A DNA stretch of 64,000 bases from Apostichopus japonicus (Eukaryota > Echinodermata > Holothuroidea > Aspidochirotida > Stichopodidae), in assembly GCF_037975245.1 (NCBI RefSeq), contig NC_092578.1:17925821-17989820 (forward strand), in the 5' to 3' direction. This document shows positions 1 to 11,888 of this stretch, in pieces (the first letter of the stretch is position 1; every line of letters starts with the position of its first letter). Under the pieces are notes generated by a model. The model saw only the letters and a program-made list of their open reading frames with translations, was not told the DNA's origin and made no database searches. A program made the translations under genes and the position numbers.

Positions 1-863
1 TTGACACTGAAAACATAAAGGACCAACTTTTACAGTATTGAGGCCCATCATAACAACAATGGCCTACTCAAACCAAGTTTGTTTCCACGTTTTTCTTTCT
101 TCGAATTCAGTCGTCGTGGTTACGATAGCATGATTACCTTTGGGAGGTACAGTAGAGGGACGGGGCAGAGGAGGTGGTGCGAGAGAGATGACGAGAAGAG
201 AGAAAATTCTTATCAAAAGCTTCCTTTTTACCTTGAACATTGCGGTATTCGTTAATATGGATTTAGCATATATATATATTTAATTATTTTATTAAGCATT
301 ATTAATGTATTTATGACTTCTTAACTTTTCATACATTTTATATTATTATATGTCTTATTAGAGGGCCTCGTGGAATATTAGCTATTGCTAAACGAGCTAC
401 CCTCTGAAAATAAAAAATAAATATATATATATACAGCTTGCAAATTTTGAGATATCCTTAAATGTCACATATCAACAAGATATCTTAGACCCATGGTATT
501 CAAAATGGCGAGGGTGGGGGGGGGGACTTGTCCCTTTTTAGAGTTGCAAAACAAAATTGGAGGATCGCCAAAAGAGTATGGAACAAAAAAACATTAAATT
601 ATATGTGGAAGGAAATGAGGTCTTAAAAAGAATCTTAAAACATAAATTCCTTCAAAAGTTACAGAATATGATATCATTTTGCAACTAAGCACTTTTAATT
701 ATATAAAATTTCTCCAGGGGGGAGGAGGATGATACCGTCTGCTCGTAGAACCCTTCCCCAGGCCCCGACCTCGGCCATTAGAGGAGGGGCCACCAAGATG
801 AAAGTTGTGGTCAACAAGGAATATATGTCATTGACATATTCTGTCGCATTTTGTCCTTCACAG
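1..863 (+). other. Intron sequence upstream of first visible ferroportin exon
   Basis: No coding exon is recognisable here. The stretch ends in a good splice acceptor (TTGTCCTTCACAG) immediately before ferroportin coding sequence, so it is read as the 3' part of an intron whose donor lies outside the window. It contains short AT repeats and a G-run near 513. Small open frames here have no recognisable similarity. Confidence 0.6.
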
Positions 864-1094
864 CCATTCAGATATCCTTGTTTCTTCAAAATTCGTTTGT
901 GGCCATTAATGCTGCAGCCATGTGTGTCTTGGTAGTGAAGAGAGACGAACTACCAACTTGGGTCTATGCAATCCTGGCAGTAGCAATCATATGCCTGGGT
1001 GTGTGTGCAAAGCTCACCAGCATTGCAGAGAAGATATGCGTGCAGAAGGACTGGATTGTTGTTATTGCCGGAGAGGATAAGGAATATATGGCAG
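864..1094 (+). CDS. SLC40A1: Ferroportin exon a (membrane segments, QKDWIVV motif)
   Basis: The exon follows acceptor TTCACAG and ends at donor GCAG|GTAAGG. Frame is set by the ferroportin motif [12 protein letters not shown] near its end. Two hydrophobic segments precede the motif. The first two bases complete a codon begun upstream of the window and the last base (G) starts a codon completed in the next exon. Confidence 0.9.
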
Positions 1095-4000
1095 GTAAGG
1101 GAACTTATTTTATTTTATATTTTTTTAATTTTTTTTAATTTTTTTTAATTTAATTTAATTTTATTTTGTTTTATTTTATTTTATTTTATTTTATTTTTAT
1201 TTTTTATTTTTTTCTTCCTCCGTTTATTTCAACTACACATTAATATACAAGTATACAAATAACGTATCCATTCAAAAATAGCAAAAGTTAAATAACAATG
1301 AAGTTGAGCAATACCATGCAGTATTTTATTTATTTTGTTTTATCTATTTTTTTTTTTTAGTCCAAAGAGATCTAAGGCTGTATCATTTTTACTCCTGTCA
1401 GATTCTGCACAATTTTCAAAAAACGAAAAAGAGCTATTTGGAAGTATTGATTCATTGAAGTTAGTTTTCAAAAGTTTATCCGATCTATGTATAAAGTGAC
1501 AGGTCATCGTTCAGTCAAAAGGTTCAACCAATTTCCAGAATACAGCTCTAAACACCTCTGTTAGGAGTTGAATTTTGTTAAACATGTTGATACTCAATGT
1601 ATATATCAATTTCCATAGCATTGGTCCTCATTTAGCTTGTTCACCTATCAAAAGTGTCAAAACGAAAAAAAATTACGTAGAAAAACAAGTGTAAATTCTG
1701 AGCATGTCTGATATGAGCTGTTCCTTTTGTGTCACATCAAATAATACAGATGAATTTTGCTGTCAATAAGTTTTTATATCATGGCTTAAAATAATCACCG
1801 ATATTGTTTGATAGGTGTTTGTCAAATACATAGATGCTAGCATCAGGAGCAGCACATGCTGGCTCCCTGTTTCTGGCCACCCTAGGCTGCTGCTCACTAC
1901 AGTACATCAATGGCCATTTTTGTATGCCTGTTCTTCGCCATGCTTTAATAACTTAAACACTGACATTTTGAAGTTTTAAATTAAATCTATAGGAGTTTGG
2001 TCCAATTCAACGGATCAAAGTTTTTGTCCATTAGGAGAACATTCTTTCAAGGTGAACCTCATTGGATAATTTCTTTTTCTTAGTATAGTGTCATTTGCAA
2101 AATTTGAGAAAATCAGAGGTTAAGTGATGAATAACCCAGGCTCCATCTTCCCCTCTCAAGTTTCACTATAGCATTTGTTGCACTTCTATCCCTCCTAGCC
2201 AACCCCCTCCTCTCCCCCACCCCCAACCCCACCCACCACTTCTTAGCTTTTCTGAAGAAGCTTTTCTTTCTGAATGCTTGACAGCAATCTTTCCCAATGT
2301 ATGACCATTTTGTATATTTCCATCAGAGCATATTACATATTACTTTTCCAGGAATTGAAAGTATGCCTTTGGTAGATGCCACATGTAGTGTAAGAGGAAA
2401 CCCCCATCCTATTAATGTGTTTGTGGCTACGAATATATTTATATCATAGCTAGGATTCATGTATATAAAATTAATCACATTCCCTACAAGAGCTACATAA
2501 CAGCTAACTGTAAATTTGTACTAATTATTCCCCCAACCCTCTTGCTATGCCATAAATAAAATCTTACTTTTTGCCTTTTTGTTTTTTTTCTTTGAAAGGG
2601 TTGAATGCATCAGTTCGGCGTATCGATCTGCTGACCAATATCTTAGCACCGATCGTGGTCGGTCAAATCATGACCTTTGCCTCCCTGGTGGCTGCCGGCG
2701 TCTTCATCTCGGCCTGGAATGTCATTTCCATGTTTGTGGAGTATATCCTGTTGTATAACATTTACATAAGTGTCCCGGCTTTGGCGGAGAAGAAAAAATC
2801 AGAAAGCGGCACAGGTATGCACTCTAATACAATAATACATAATAATACATAATGAACATATACAAATAATATACATATACAAATATACATATACATATAA
2901 ATACAAATAAACATATAAATACAAATATACATGTACAAATATACATTTACAAATCATACAAATACATCCATGCAAAAGGAACCTGTTCAAGAAAAAAATT
3001 AAAAGGTTTCTTTTCATTAAAATGATGATACATTTCAAACTATCGCCACCATCTCCCAGATTAGTTTTCTGTAGTAGGAAATGTGTACGATTATCATAAG
3101 CTCCACCAATGTGTGTGTGTGACATGTGGGCTTTGACTTCCCCCTCAGCAATTTTTTCGAAATATATATTAATATATAACGTACAAATCCAGAAAGGACT
3201 CGGCTGTATCACCTTCTTTTGACTATTAAAACATTTTTAGAAATTTTATTTGATCATTTGAAACAATTTTATTTGAAATTTTGAAATTTGAAATTTTATT
3301 TGATTATTTGAAAAATTTCTATTTAAAGTTTTATTTGATTATTTGAAATTTTATTTGATTATTTGAAATTTGATTTTTTATTTTTAAATTTGGATCTATT
3401 GTTTCGTCTCATTTTGGTCTGCTTTTGCAGCACAAGCGGAAAGTTTAGAAACTGATCCCGTAGCTCCAACGGATCAGTCTCCAAAAGTCCGATGGAATCC
3501 CGTCGCAGTCGTCGTCAACTGGCTGCAGACGACGTACGACGGACTGAAGATTTACAAATCCTACGACATCTTCTGGGGGGCGTTCGGCCTGGCGTGCCTC
3601 TACATGACCGTGATGGGCTTCGATTCCGTCACCACCGGTTACGGCTACGCCCTCGGCGTGCCCGAATACATGTTGGGTATCTTCCGGGCCTTAGGTTCGC
3701 TGGCTGGTATCTTAGGGACGGTCATGTTCACCTTCTTGAGGAAGAGGATCGGCATCGTGAGGAGCGGTCTCTACTGCCTCGCTATCCAGATTACTATGCT
3801 GTCTCTGTGCATCGCCTCCATCTTCGTCCCAGGGAGTCCGTTCGACGCGAGGTTCGTCCACACGAAGAGCATCACGGCGAATGTCACCGAGTGCCTGGTC
3901 ACGGATCGAGAGAACGTGGAATCTCATTGGTCGGCAGGACTGTTTTTTGGAGGCATGATTCTCTCGAGAATAGGTGAGTTGCACGCTTTTTTCTTTCCCC

Positions 4001-5353
4001 TGTTTAAATAAATCGAAAAAGTAGTTGCGTGACAAATGGGTGATATATTTGAAGCGACACCTACAAAATGTTATAAAGCATCTTTGTTTAGTTGCTTTGT
4101 ATAGATGCATGTGTCTGTAGGGTTTTAAAAGTATGGGGTCGTTCTAGATCTGGATAATTCAAACAATGCAGAAACCATTTTAGATTGCCTTTCGATTGCC
4201 TGATCCTACTATCAATTAATGAGCTTACAGCAAAACATTTCAAGAATCAAATTTCCCCCAAATAAAACCAGGTATTAGTGGGCCTTTTGTTTGCCTGATC
4301 TAACTATCAATTAATGAGCTTACAGCAAAACATTTCAGGGATGAAATTTTTCTCCCAAATTCGACCTCAAGTCTCAGATATATATTTAATCAAGCTCAGC
4401 CACAAATTTAATTCAAAATTCACACGTTTCTTGAAGACCACATCCTATGTTTAAGTAAAATACCTTAACTGTGATTATGCCTAAGACATTGACCGGATGA
4501 TAATAAGTAAAACAATCTTATATATATATTCACCACGCGTCGAATCATAGATACCACAAAGTTAATTCAATCGTGCGTCTTGAACAATGTATTTTTTTGT
4601 ATTTTGTTAGTATTGTATTTAAATTTGTTTGTATTGTATTTGTTTGTATTGTTTGTTTGTATCTCTTTACATAAATCATTTATCATTATTATGCCTAAGA
4701 CAGTGACAGAATGATAATAAGTAAAACAATCTTATATATATATATTCGCCACCCATCGAATCATAGATAACACAAAAGTAAATTCAGTCTTGAGACTTGT
4801 ACAATGTATTTCTTTGTATTTCCTTACATTAATTAATCATTTCACCATCGTTAGCTGCTTTATTTTGCATCAGAATGTAAACATTTCCTTTAAGCCTCAA
4901 CCTGCGACCCTCAAAGAATTCCGACTACTAATTTTTAAAGCAAATACAAATACAATACAATACAAATACAAGCAATACAAAGCAAATACAAAAAATAAAA
5001 CAATCACGGCTACCGTCACGATTCTTTTCCGTCCGACAGGTCTTTGGGCGTTCGACCTGGTCTTATCCCAGCAGATACAAGAGTCCGTCGAAGAGCACCA
5101 CCGAGGCATTTTTAACGGGATCCAAAGCTCTCTGCAGTCCTCGTTCGACATGATTCATTTCATTCTCGTCATCGGCCTTCCGTGCCCTGAGTCATTCGGA
5201 TACCTGATCTTCGCATCGTACCTCTTTGTGTGTCTGGGTGCGGCGATGTACGCCCGCTTCTCCTACAAGAAGAGAGGTCACATTCTCCCACATCACCTGA
5301 AGGAATGCGTTTCGGGAGACGGTACTTGCAGAGTGAGGTTAAGGGGACATTGA
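864..5353 (+). CDS. SLC40A1: Ferroportin-like iron exporter, 5'-truncated by window edge
   Basis: Ferroportin is the multipass plasma-membrane protein that exports ferrous iron from cells (major facilitator fold). Four exons join in phase: 864-1094, 2599-2814, 3431-3973 and 5040-5353 (stop TGA 5351-5353), giving 433 residues plus two leading bases of a split codon. Diagnostic family segments are visible: [12 protein letters not shown], then the [20 protein letters not shown] stretch, [28 protein letters not shown]-like [10 protein letters not shown], and the last-exon block [15 protein letters not shown] with [10 protein letters not shown]. All three introns are phase 1 GT-AG, and each junction restores a conserved motif ([22 protein letters not shown]). 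Roughly the first 90-100 residues of a typical ferroportin are missing because they lie left of position 1. Asp325 and His507 (human numbering) are retained but Cys326 and Tyr501 are both Ser. Family assignment is firm; orthology versus a lineage-specific paralogue is open. Confidence 0.93.
1095..2598 (+). other. Ferroportin intron a-b
   Basis: Starts with a T-rich (TTTTATTTT)n tract at about 1105-1215. The remainder is unremarkable AT-rich sequence with a C-rich run near 2200-2235. No mobile element with clear ends was recognised. Confidence 0.6.
2599..2814 (+). CDS. SLC40A1: Ferroportin exon b ([12 protein letters not shown] region)
   Basis: Acceptor TTTGAAAG and donor ACAG|GTATGC bound it. 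It encodes [17 protein letters not shown] and GQIMTFASL, which match the family's NASIRRIDQLTN block, then a hydrophobic helix and the start of the charged intracellular loop ([11 protein letters not shown]). Confidence 0.92.
2815..3430 (+). repeat. Ferroportin intron b-c with AT-rich tandem repeats
   Basis: Positions about 2828-2960 are an irregular microsatellite of ACATAT, ATACAAAT and AATACAT units. Positions about 3235-3395 are a degenerate tandem repeat of TTTTATTTGATTATTTGAAA units. Neither has coding potential; the minus-strand frame through the first array reads as Tyr/Leu/Val/Cys-rich low complexity. Confidence 0.7.
3431..3973 (+). CDS. SLC40A1: Ferroportin exon c (loop, GFD motif, LRKR)
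   Basis: The longest ferroportin exon, between acceptor TTTTGCAG and donor ATAG|GTGAG. It begins in the poorly conserved hydrophilic loop, then encodes the helix with [17 protein letters not shown], and the [11 protein letters not shown] segment. Base composition is visibly more GC-rich than the surrounding introns. The codon at 3625-3627 encodes Ser where vertebrate ferroportins have Cys326. Confidence 0.93.
4195..4352 (+). repeat. Tandem duplication in ferroportin intron c-d (about 70-80 bp unit)
   Basis: A segment running TTGCCTGATC..ACTATCAATTAATGAG then CTTACAGCAAAACATTTCA occurs at about 4195-4262 and again at about 4282-4350. The two copies are nearly identical in their cores. Confidence 0.75.
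4470..4820 (+). repeat. Second tandem duplication in ferroportin intron c-d (about 130 bp unit)
   Basis: Copies at about 4474-4600 and 4688-4818 share TTATGCCTAAGACA, GATAATAAGTAAAACAATCT, a short (AT)n tract, CGAATCATAGATA, and an ACAATGTATTT end. They are separated by TTTGTATTG-rich sequence at 4595-4665, whose reverse complement-like CAATACAAA units recur at 4938-4990 just upstream of the last exon. Confidence 0.75.
5040..5353 (+). CDS. SLC40A1: Ferroportin last coding exon
   Basis: Acceptor CGTCCGACAG opens the exon and TGA at 5351 closes it. It encodes [20 protein letters not shown], the [10 protein letters not shown] motif, the FDMIHF helix that carries Asp504 and His507, and the last helix ([20 protein letters not shown]). 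The cytoplasmic tail after [11 protein letters not shown] is short and not recognisably conserved. Confidence 0.93.
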
Positions 5354-6269
5354 TTGTGAGGTCATCGAGTCTAGCAAACTCTTTAACTCTGAAACCGTTC
5401 AGGTTGTTATACTCAGGTTAAAAAGTTTTGGTTTTCGATCTCAGGGATACTATGAGGAAAACAAATGCACTGCCACTGCGTGAGGGACCAAAAAAAGGAA
5501 AACTGCTTCTTTTTCTCTGTTTGTGTCTTTCATTTACAGAGCGGAGACAAAATATTTAAAGAAAAATGTCTTTGTAATCTTTGTATCTAAGGCTCGGGCG
5601 TCATGTGCAATATCTGATCAGGCACAACGGTTCTAAGCAGTCTAACAGATACAGTCGTGAAATGTTGACTAAGTTTAGTTTCACCGAACTAGACAGGACA
5701 GATTTGGTATGTTGTTTTTGGCCGTAGCTGGACTGCTCCATATTAACTAGACCAGCCAATCGTCTACCAGTGGTGGACAATTCAATTGATCTCTGTCATC
5801 ATGTTTGTACTTGATCAGAAGTAACGAAAGATGACCCCTGGGGTGGTGTTATGTGACGGTTTTACCTCCCCTCCACCCCCCTCCACACCCCCACACCACC
5901 ACAATCTTCATCCCACTAACTTTGTGAAGTTCTTTGCAGATATTGTTTGTTCCTTTGCAGATTTGGTTTCAACATATAGTTGCAACTAATTTTGTGTGTG
6001 ATAAATAATTTAAGTACTGGCAATGTAACAGTGGCATCTGTTTCTTTCAGGTTATTCTGTAGTATGAATAATGTAGATCATTCACGTACGAAGAAAACAT
6101 TATTTCGTAGACTGTACACACTACTCGATAAATTATTCGGAAATGTACTCGATATTTCGATAATAACGTTTATTCCGTACTAACAGTTGTTATTAAAGTA
6201 ATATCAAACAAATATATGGTGTGATGGAACTTGTGGATATATGTCAGCTGTTTAAGATTTGCGTATTCA
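5354..6269 (+). other. Ferroportin 3' flank / probable 3' UTR
   Basis: Sequence directly after the stop codon. No AATAAA is obvious in the first 800 bases; an ATTAAA variant occurs at about 6190. A C-rich run sits at about 5868-5905. The transcript end cannot be fixed from sequence alone. Confidence 0.4.
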
Positions 6270-6589
6270 CAGTGGCGGAGCGTCCATACAGTCAGGGGGG
6301 CGGATGCCCCCCCTGACGGACTCAAATGGAGTGGCGCCCTTTCAGCTTTTTACCACTTTTTATTTATTCGCGATTATTGACTTTTTTATTGCGCTCTCAT
6401 CTACCTATCGACATTTGTCACAAATTAGCAAGGCTAAGAAAGGTTCATTTCCGGCGATCTAGGGAGTATCTTTACTCAAAAAAGTTCTGTACGCTCCGCG
6501 CCAACCTGTGGTGGCGCTCCGCTTAGTGTCGAAAGCGCCCCTACAGACCATTCTCGCCCCCCTGACCAATACCCCTAGCTCCTCCACTG
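6270..6589. mobile_element. hAT-like MITE, 320 bp, with 8-bp target-site duplication
   Basis: The ends are inverted: CAGTGGCGGAGC at the left and, reading the complement of the right end, CAGTGGAGGAGC. Just inside each end lies a GGTCAGGGGGG-like or ATACAGTCAGGGGGG run. The flanks CGTATTCA (6262-6269) and CATATTCA (6590-6597) match at 7 of 8 positions. An 8-bp duplication with CAG-starting inverted ends is typical of the hAT superfamily. There is no transposase, so it is non-autonomous. A second, inverted copy lies at about 59688-60068. Confidence 0.75.
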
Positions 6590-6654
6590 CATATTCATAT
6601 TATAGTCACAGTTTTATTAATTACAACCTCTACTCACAATTTAAACATTTTGTT

Positions 6655-6900
6655 TTGTAATTACCAATCGTTATAAAGTGATGTGATTTTATATAAGGCA
6701 ATCAGGGTGGGATTGCAATTTGTAAAATAGCAAAAATAACTTTCATAAATGACTCAGGTCATATTTTAAAAAAAAAATCTTAATATATTTTATCAAGATG
6801 TGAAGCAAATCAAAGTGTATGTTTCTTGTCTGTTTATATATGAACGATATTCTCTCTCAATTAAGTATGAGTCACAATTTAGCATTAAAGACAAACAGGT
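6655..6900 (+). repeat. Local duplicate, copy 1
   Basis: Runs from TAATTACCAATC through GATGTGATTTTATATAAGG and GATGTGAAGCAAATCAAAGT to AATTAAGTATGAGTCACAAT. It is about 85-90% alike by eye with 7440-7725. Confidence 0.75.
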
Positions 6901-6904
6901 GGTT

Positions 6905-7130
6905 ACATCGTACGGCAGCTTCACCTACAATGAGAGAGGTCACATCCTCCCACATCAGCTGACGGAATGTGTTTTAAGGGGATGCCGGTACTTCCAGAGT
7001 AAGGTTAATAGGACATTGATGGGAGGTCTTTGAGTTTAGCAAATTATTCGACTCTGAAACTGTTCAGATTGTTAAACTCGGGTTAAAAAGTTTTGTTTTC
7101 TTGCTTTGGGATCCTATGAGAAAAACAATT
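6905..7130 (+). pseudogene. Duplicated relic of ferroportin last-exon tail and 3' UTR
   Basis: This stretch parallels 5243-5465: GTACG..GCTTC, GAGAGGTCACATCCTCCCACAT, the GGACATTGAT that overlaps the real stop, then the 3' UTR segments CTCTGAAACTGTTCAGATTG and GGTTAAAAAGTTTTG. The encoded relic keeps RGHILPHQLTECV before net insertion of four bases shifts the frame relative to the true exon; an open frame continues only to 7033. No other ferroportin exon accompanies it. It could conceivably act as an alternative terminal exon, but a dead partial duplication is simpler. Confidence 0.75.
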
Positions 7131-10097
7131 GGTGTTGAATGTCATCTTAAAGGTGCTCTGTTGTTTGTTTAAAGTTAAAAGAACATGAGTTGCTAGAACT
7201 TAAAGAAAAAGATTAAGGATCTGAAATGATCATCATCATCATCATCATCAATTTAGCCTTAATGGAGCATTCCAGAGATTCAGCATATTCAATGGGGAAA
7301 TATCTTGAAAACCAGAATAGCTGTAGAAACATTACTTACATCCCAACAAGTGACTTCAATTTGGTCCTTTACACACGAAATGTATATCATTAAGTATAAT
7401 GAAATTTAGTTGGTGATATATCAACTGATGTAAAAAAAAAATTGATTGTAATTACTAATCCTTATAATGTGATGTGGTTTTATATAAGGTAATCATGGTG
7501 GGGTTGCAATTTGTACAATAGCAACAACCAAAAAACTTTTATACAATGACTCAGAAGGTCAAATGGTGGAAGAGTCATAATATATTTTATCAAGATGTGA
7601 AGCAAATCAAAGTGTATGTGTCTTGTCTGTTTATATATGAACGATATTCTCTCTCAATTAAGCACCGGTCACAATTAAGCACTGGTCACAATTAAGCATT
7701 ATAGACAAAGAGGTGATTACATCGTAATTAAGTGTCTTGACGACAAAATGTTGACGATTCAATCAAGTTCTAATAATTGATCACTTCTTTACCTTCATTT
7801 GTTTAAAACAAACATCAAAATCAAGGTGAGTTTCCAATTTTGCGATCAATTAATTAGACTCCTAATTTGAGTTATATTCGGCGGCCGGGTAGGTTGGAAA
7901 AATTTGCCGATGAAACGCCCAAAGTTGCCTTTTTTTTAAAGTAGGATCCACCTGGTTTTTATCTGCCCTTATTTATTTATAGGCACTGTCATTATCTACA
8001 CTGAATCTCTGCCCAGCATCATTGATAACAATCATGCACACAGTTACGTAATAACCTCTCATTATTGTTTGTGCGGCATAACAAGCCCGGAAAAAGGACG
8101 ATTTTTTTTTAATCAAGATACGGGTTTGCGGTACCATGGAATTCTACTTTCATTTGCATTAGAGATGATTCGTACGTTTAATAACGTTAATGCGAAATTA
8201 GTGATCAGGAGTTACAGCGCTATGCTCCAATGCTCCATTAACAGCACACTTAATATTCATATATTTATAGGGGGTCAACATTTATGTATCTCTTTATCCA
8301 GCTCTATCCTGAACGCACGTTAATGCCCACCTTCATTGTGTTAACCACGACTATATCTCCAAACTCAGCACACTCATTATGTCACTCAAAGGTTCCCCGC
8401 CTTTTTATGTAAACTTCACCTCTCGCGCGCACTTCAAGAACTGGCAGACGACAACTGTTCAACGCACAACCAGTTAGCCAAACAACGGGGCGTGGCTTAT
8501 CACGATGGCTCATCATAATTCAATATCATTAAATGCACTGAGTTGGAGCTGTGCAAAGCTGTAAACCCAGATAAAATTAGTTGCAGTTTGTATATTAATT
8601 TCTAATATTTATACTGCTATATTGTTTGTACTTGAAGTAATTGTACGGAACTTCTCGTCAAAATGCCGGTGTAGTCAGATTGGATAATTAGAAAGGTCTT
8701 ACCAACGCATGGCATGATAATAACAATTTCAGCCTAGAATGGTGTATGTAAATCAGTCTAATATTGTTAGATATATAGGCATCTGTTCTTCTAATTAGGT
8801 CCTTTGATAAATTGAGATTTCAGTCCAACTCGTTTAAGTTCAAATGAGACATTCTGGCTCATAAGTTATAATGAATGCAAATACAGGATTCATGCACGTG
8901 GACATATTTTCAATAGGAATTGGAAATATACTGTACTACGTATAGCCGAGTAACTCATGCTCAAATTGGTCACAGCATCGAGAAGTGATTTCTTGTTTCG
9001 CAGTTTTAACCAACAGGGGCTTGTGACGTCATAAGAAAATGGTTATAAAATAGCATCGGCCTAATGTAAACGTCAAAACCAGAATCTCTTAATATCTGTG
9101 CAATGCAGATGTTTTGAGTACAATGAAAATCATGGTTTCATCATAATTAATGTTTATTTTTTTAAATATTTAATACAGGAAGTTGTTATTTCATTTTGAT
9201 CAATGTTAATATTATTTCGAAAAAAATATGCTCAATCGGATTTTGTTAAATTTGCCCGAATCAAAATAAAAACACAACCGGCGCTTTGATTTGAGGCATC
9301 TTGATATACAAAAGGTAAAGGAAGAAAAAACGATCTATTCGTCGGTTTCTGTAAACAGAAAAGGGGATATTATTTAAAACAATTAAAGAATTATTACACT
9401 ACAAGAAATTTCTTTTGTCTTCTTTTATAATTGCCAATCGTACACGTGTCACGTGACAAATTGCTTGCACCTGTTTATATAATGTTTCAATAACGTGTTA
9501 AATATGAGAACAAAAATGATCAACAAAAAAATAATTAAAACCAAGACGATTCGTAAATGATAACCAAGGCCCCAAAAAATCGAATAAAACATACCGTAGT
9601 CATTGAAGTAATTAATCTATAGTTGTAAAGACATGAAAATACCAACAACAAAAAAGAGATAAAGATAAACACAGAAAAGGAAAGAAGATAAGTAAGAAAT
9701 ATCAAGAAACATAAGTGACATAAAATACAAATGTTAAAAAAACGAAACGTAATTCTCATGCAAGTGATAGAAATATTTACTGTCTAAGCTATTGATATGA
9801 CTCATTCCCCTATTGTTAATGTTATTTGTGCTCTCTCAGTAATCAGCTGCAATTTACCGTATATGGCAAATCAATTGTGACCGGAAAGCTATTACACTTA
9901 CACGGCCAGATTTCAGTGACATTCAAATACCCCGCAAATTCCCCCGCCCCCTTCCCCCAACAACATGCTTGTCCAAGATAGAATGTATAGTTAAAAGTAC
10001 CGATGAGATACAACTAATCCGCTACAGTTGACCTACTTGGTCCAATTTAATCACTCACACACCCACATACACACACACATATATATATATATATACA

Positions 10098-10143
<46 letters not shown>

Positions 10144-11834
10144 AAGGCCTATGCCGAAAACCTGCTAAGTTTACAAATGATTAAGGAAAATTTAAGGCAA
10201 CTCCAAGTTTGGTTTTGAAAGCACCATCTGGTTCCTGTCACGGTAAAAACAATGTGAAAGTAACTGGTACAATAATAATAATAATAATAAGGATAATTTG
10301 CATTGATGAAGAATTAGGTGGCATCCTCTTATGTAATCAGGCCAATGTAGTCAAGAATTCTGAGTTGCAGGGGGCACCAAACATTTAAGGAGGTGCTCAA
10401 CTGCTGAATACTAGTGTCCTGTAACTTTTAAACACATGATGGTGACATATATAGAGGAGGGCACAGTAGTCTACACGGAGCTCTCCACCACCCCTACCCC
10501 CCCCCCACCGCTCCCATTTTTAAGGGGAAAAAATAAAGGAAAATATCTCGTTAATCGAGAGCAGCATAGATATCGAATTATTATCTGCGCTCATTTTTAA
10601 TATGAAATCCTATTTTCTGCCTAAGTTTTATCTTTGGACAATAAACTGGTATTAATACCAGTAACTATATACTGTGTACATTGTATTAAATATATTAACA
10701 TAATATACCATACCACAAGGAGGCCTCATAACCGCTGACGTGCAAACTCTTTTTCAAATATTGTCAATACCAAATTTTATTTTATTCAATTAATACGCCA
10801 GAGACTATAGATGTAATTTGTTTTAATTAAATTTTATTACTCTTTACCTATTCAAACTATTAAGCTTCGTCGACCAAATAATCATATTATATGGAAATTG
10901 GTATTTGCCTTCCAATATAGATATATTTATATAGATACAGTCACTTTCAAATAATTTCAACTAAGTTGTGAACATTTCCATTGAGATAGTCCTAGACTTT
11001 TTGAAATGAAAGAGTTGCTGAAAGTATTTATTGTTTTTTTTTTCTTTATTAGTAATATTATCTGCCTTAAAAGTCTTTTTTAATATTCATACCAACGATT
11101 CCCGTTTCTAATCTTTCCAGATTGCACAGTTCCCATCCAGTATATTTATTAAAGTAAAATTAAAATGAAAAAGATATTGCTGTTATGTATATATACTTTT
11201 CTGACGATTCTCAACAATATATACTCTTGATATTTTCTAAAACATGTAAAGCTCTCTTAAATATATTTGCGAATTAACAGAAATAATAACTACAGCCTCA
11301 TAATACTATAGTTTCCTACTATTGAGTGATTGAAGTTACAATCATTCAGATGAGCTTTAGGTTTTATTAGTCAACTACTGTTATGCTAAAGTTATAATTC
11401 AATTCGTCAGCTATTTCGTTGAAAACTACGTGTGCATATAAATCCCAGTAGATTGGTCAACAGTGTCGTCTGCTCAAAATTTATCCAATCTGTATTTCCG
11501 CTTCAACAGCAAGGCATAGAAAGGGTTCACATCTTAGTTCGTTCCTTCCGTGTTATTTTTTCCATTGCAAGGCATGTAAGCATTACCATGTAAATAGACC
11601 CTCATAGAAACGTCGTGGTTGTAAAGTTTTGGAATATGTTCTCAAAGAGTGCCCAGATCTCAGGTATCACATTTTGGCGCCATCAACTTGCCTTAGATAC
11701 GGTCTGTACAGTCCTTGCATTATTATCGAAGTACGTTCAACAAGACGACGATTAGAACTATGCCCAAAACTACAGCTAGGAGACTGATCCCAACGCAAAT
11801 CTTCCTCGACAATGACAGCTGAAAATATAAATTC

Positions 11835-11888
<54 letters not shown>

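Noticed and set aside
3492-3977. Arg/His-rich 161-codon frame overlapping ferroportin exon c
   Set aside because: It is an out-of-frame shadow of the GC-rich ferroportin exon; the ferroportin frame has clear family motifs.
7227-7250. CRISPR-like or other regular array
   Set aside because: It is a plain (ATC)n microsatellite; no spaced repeats of CRISPR type occur anywhere in this animal DNA.
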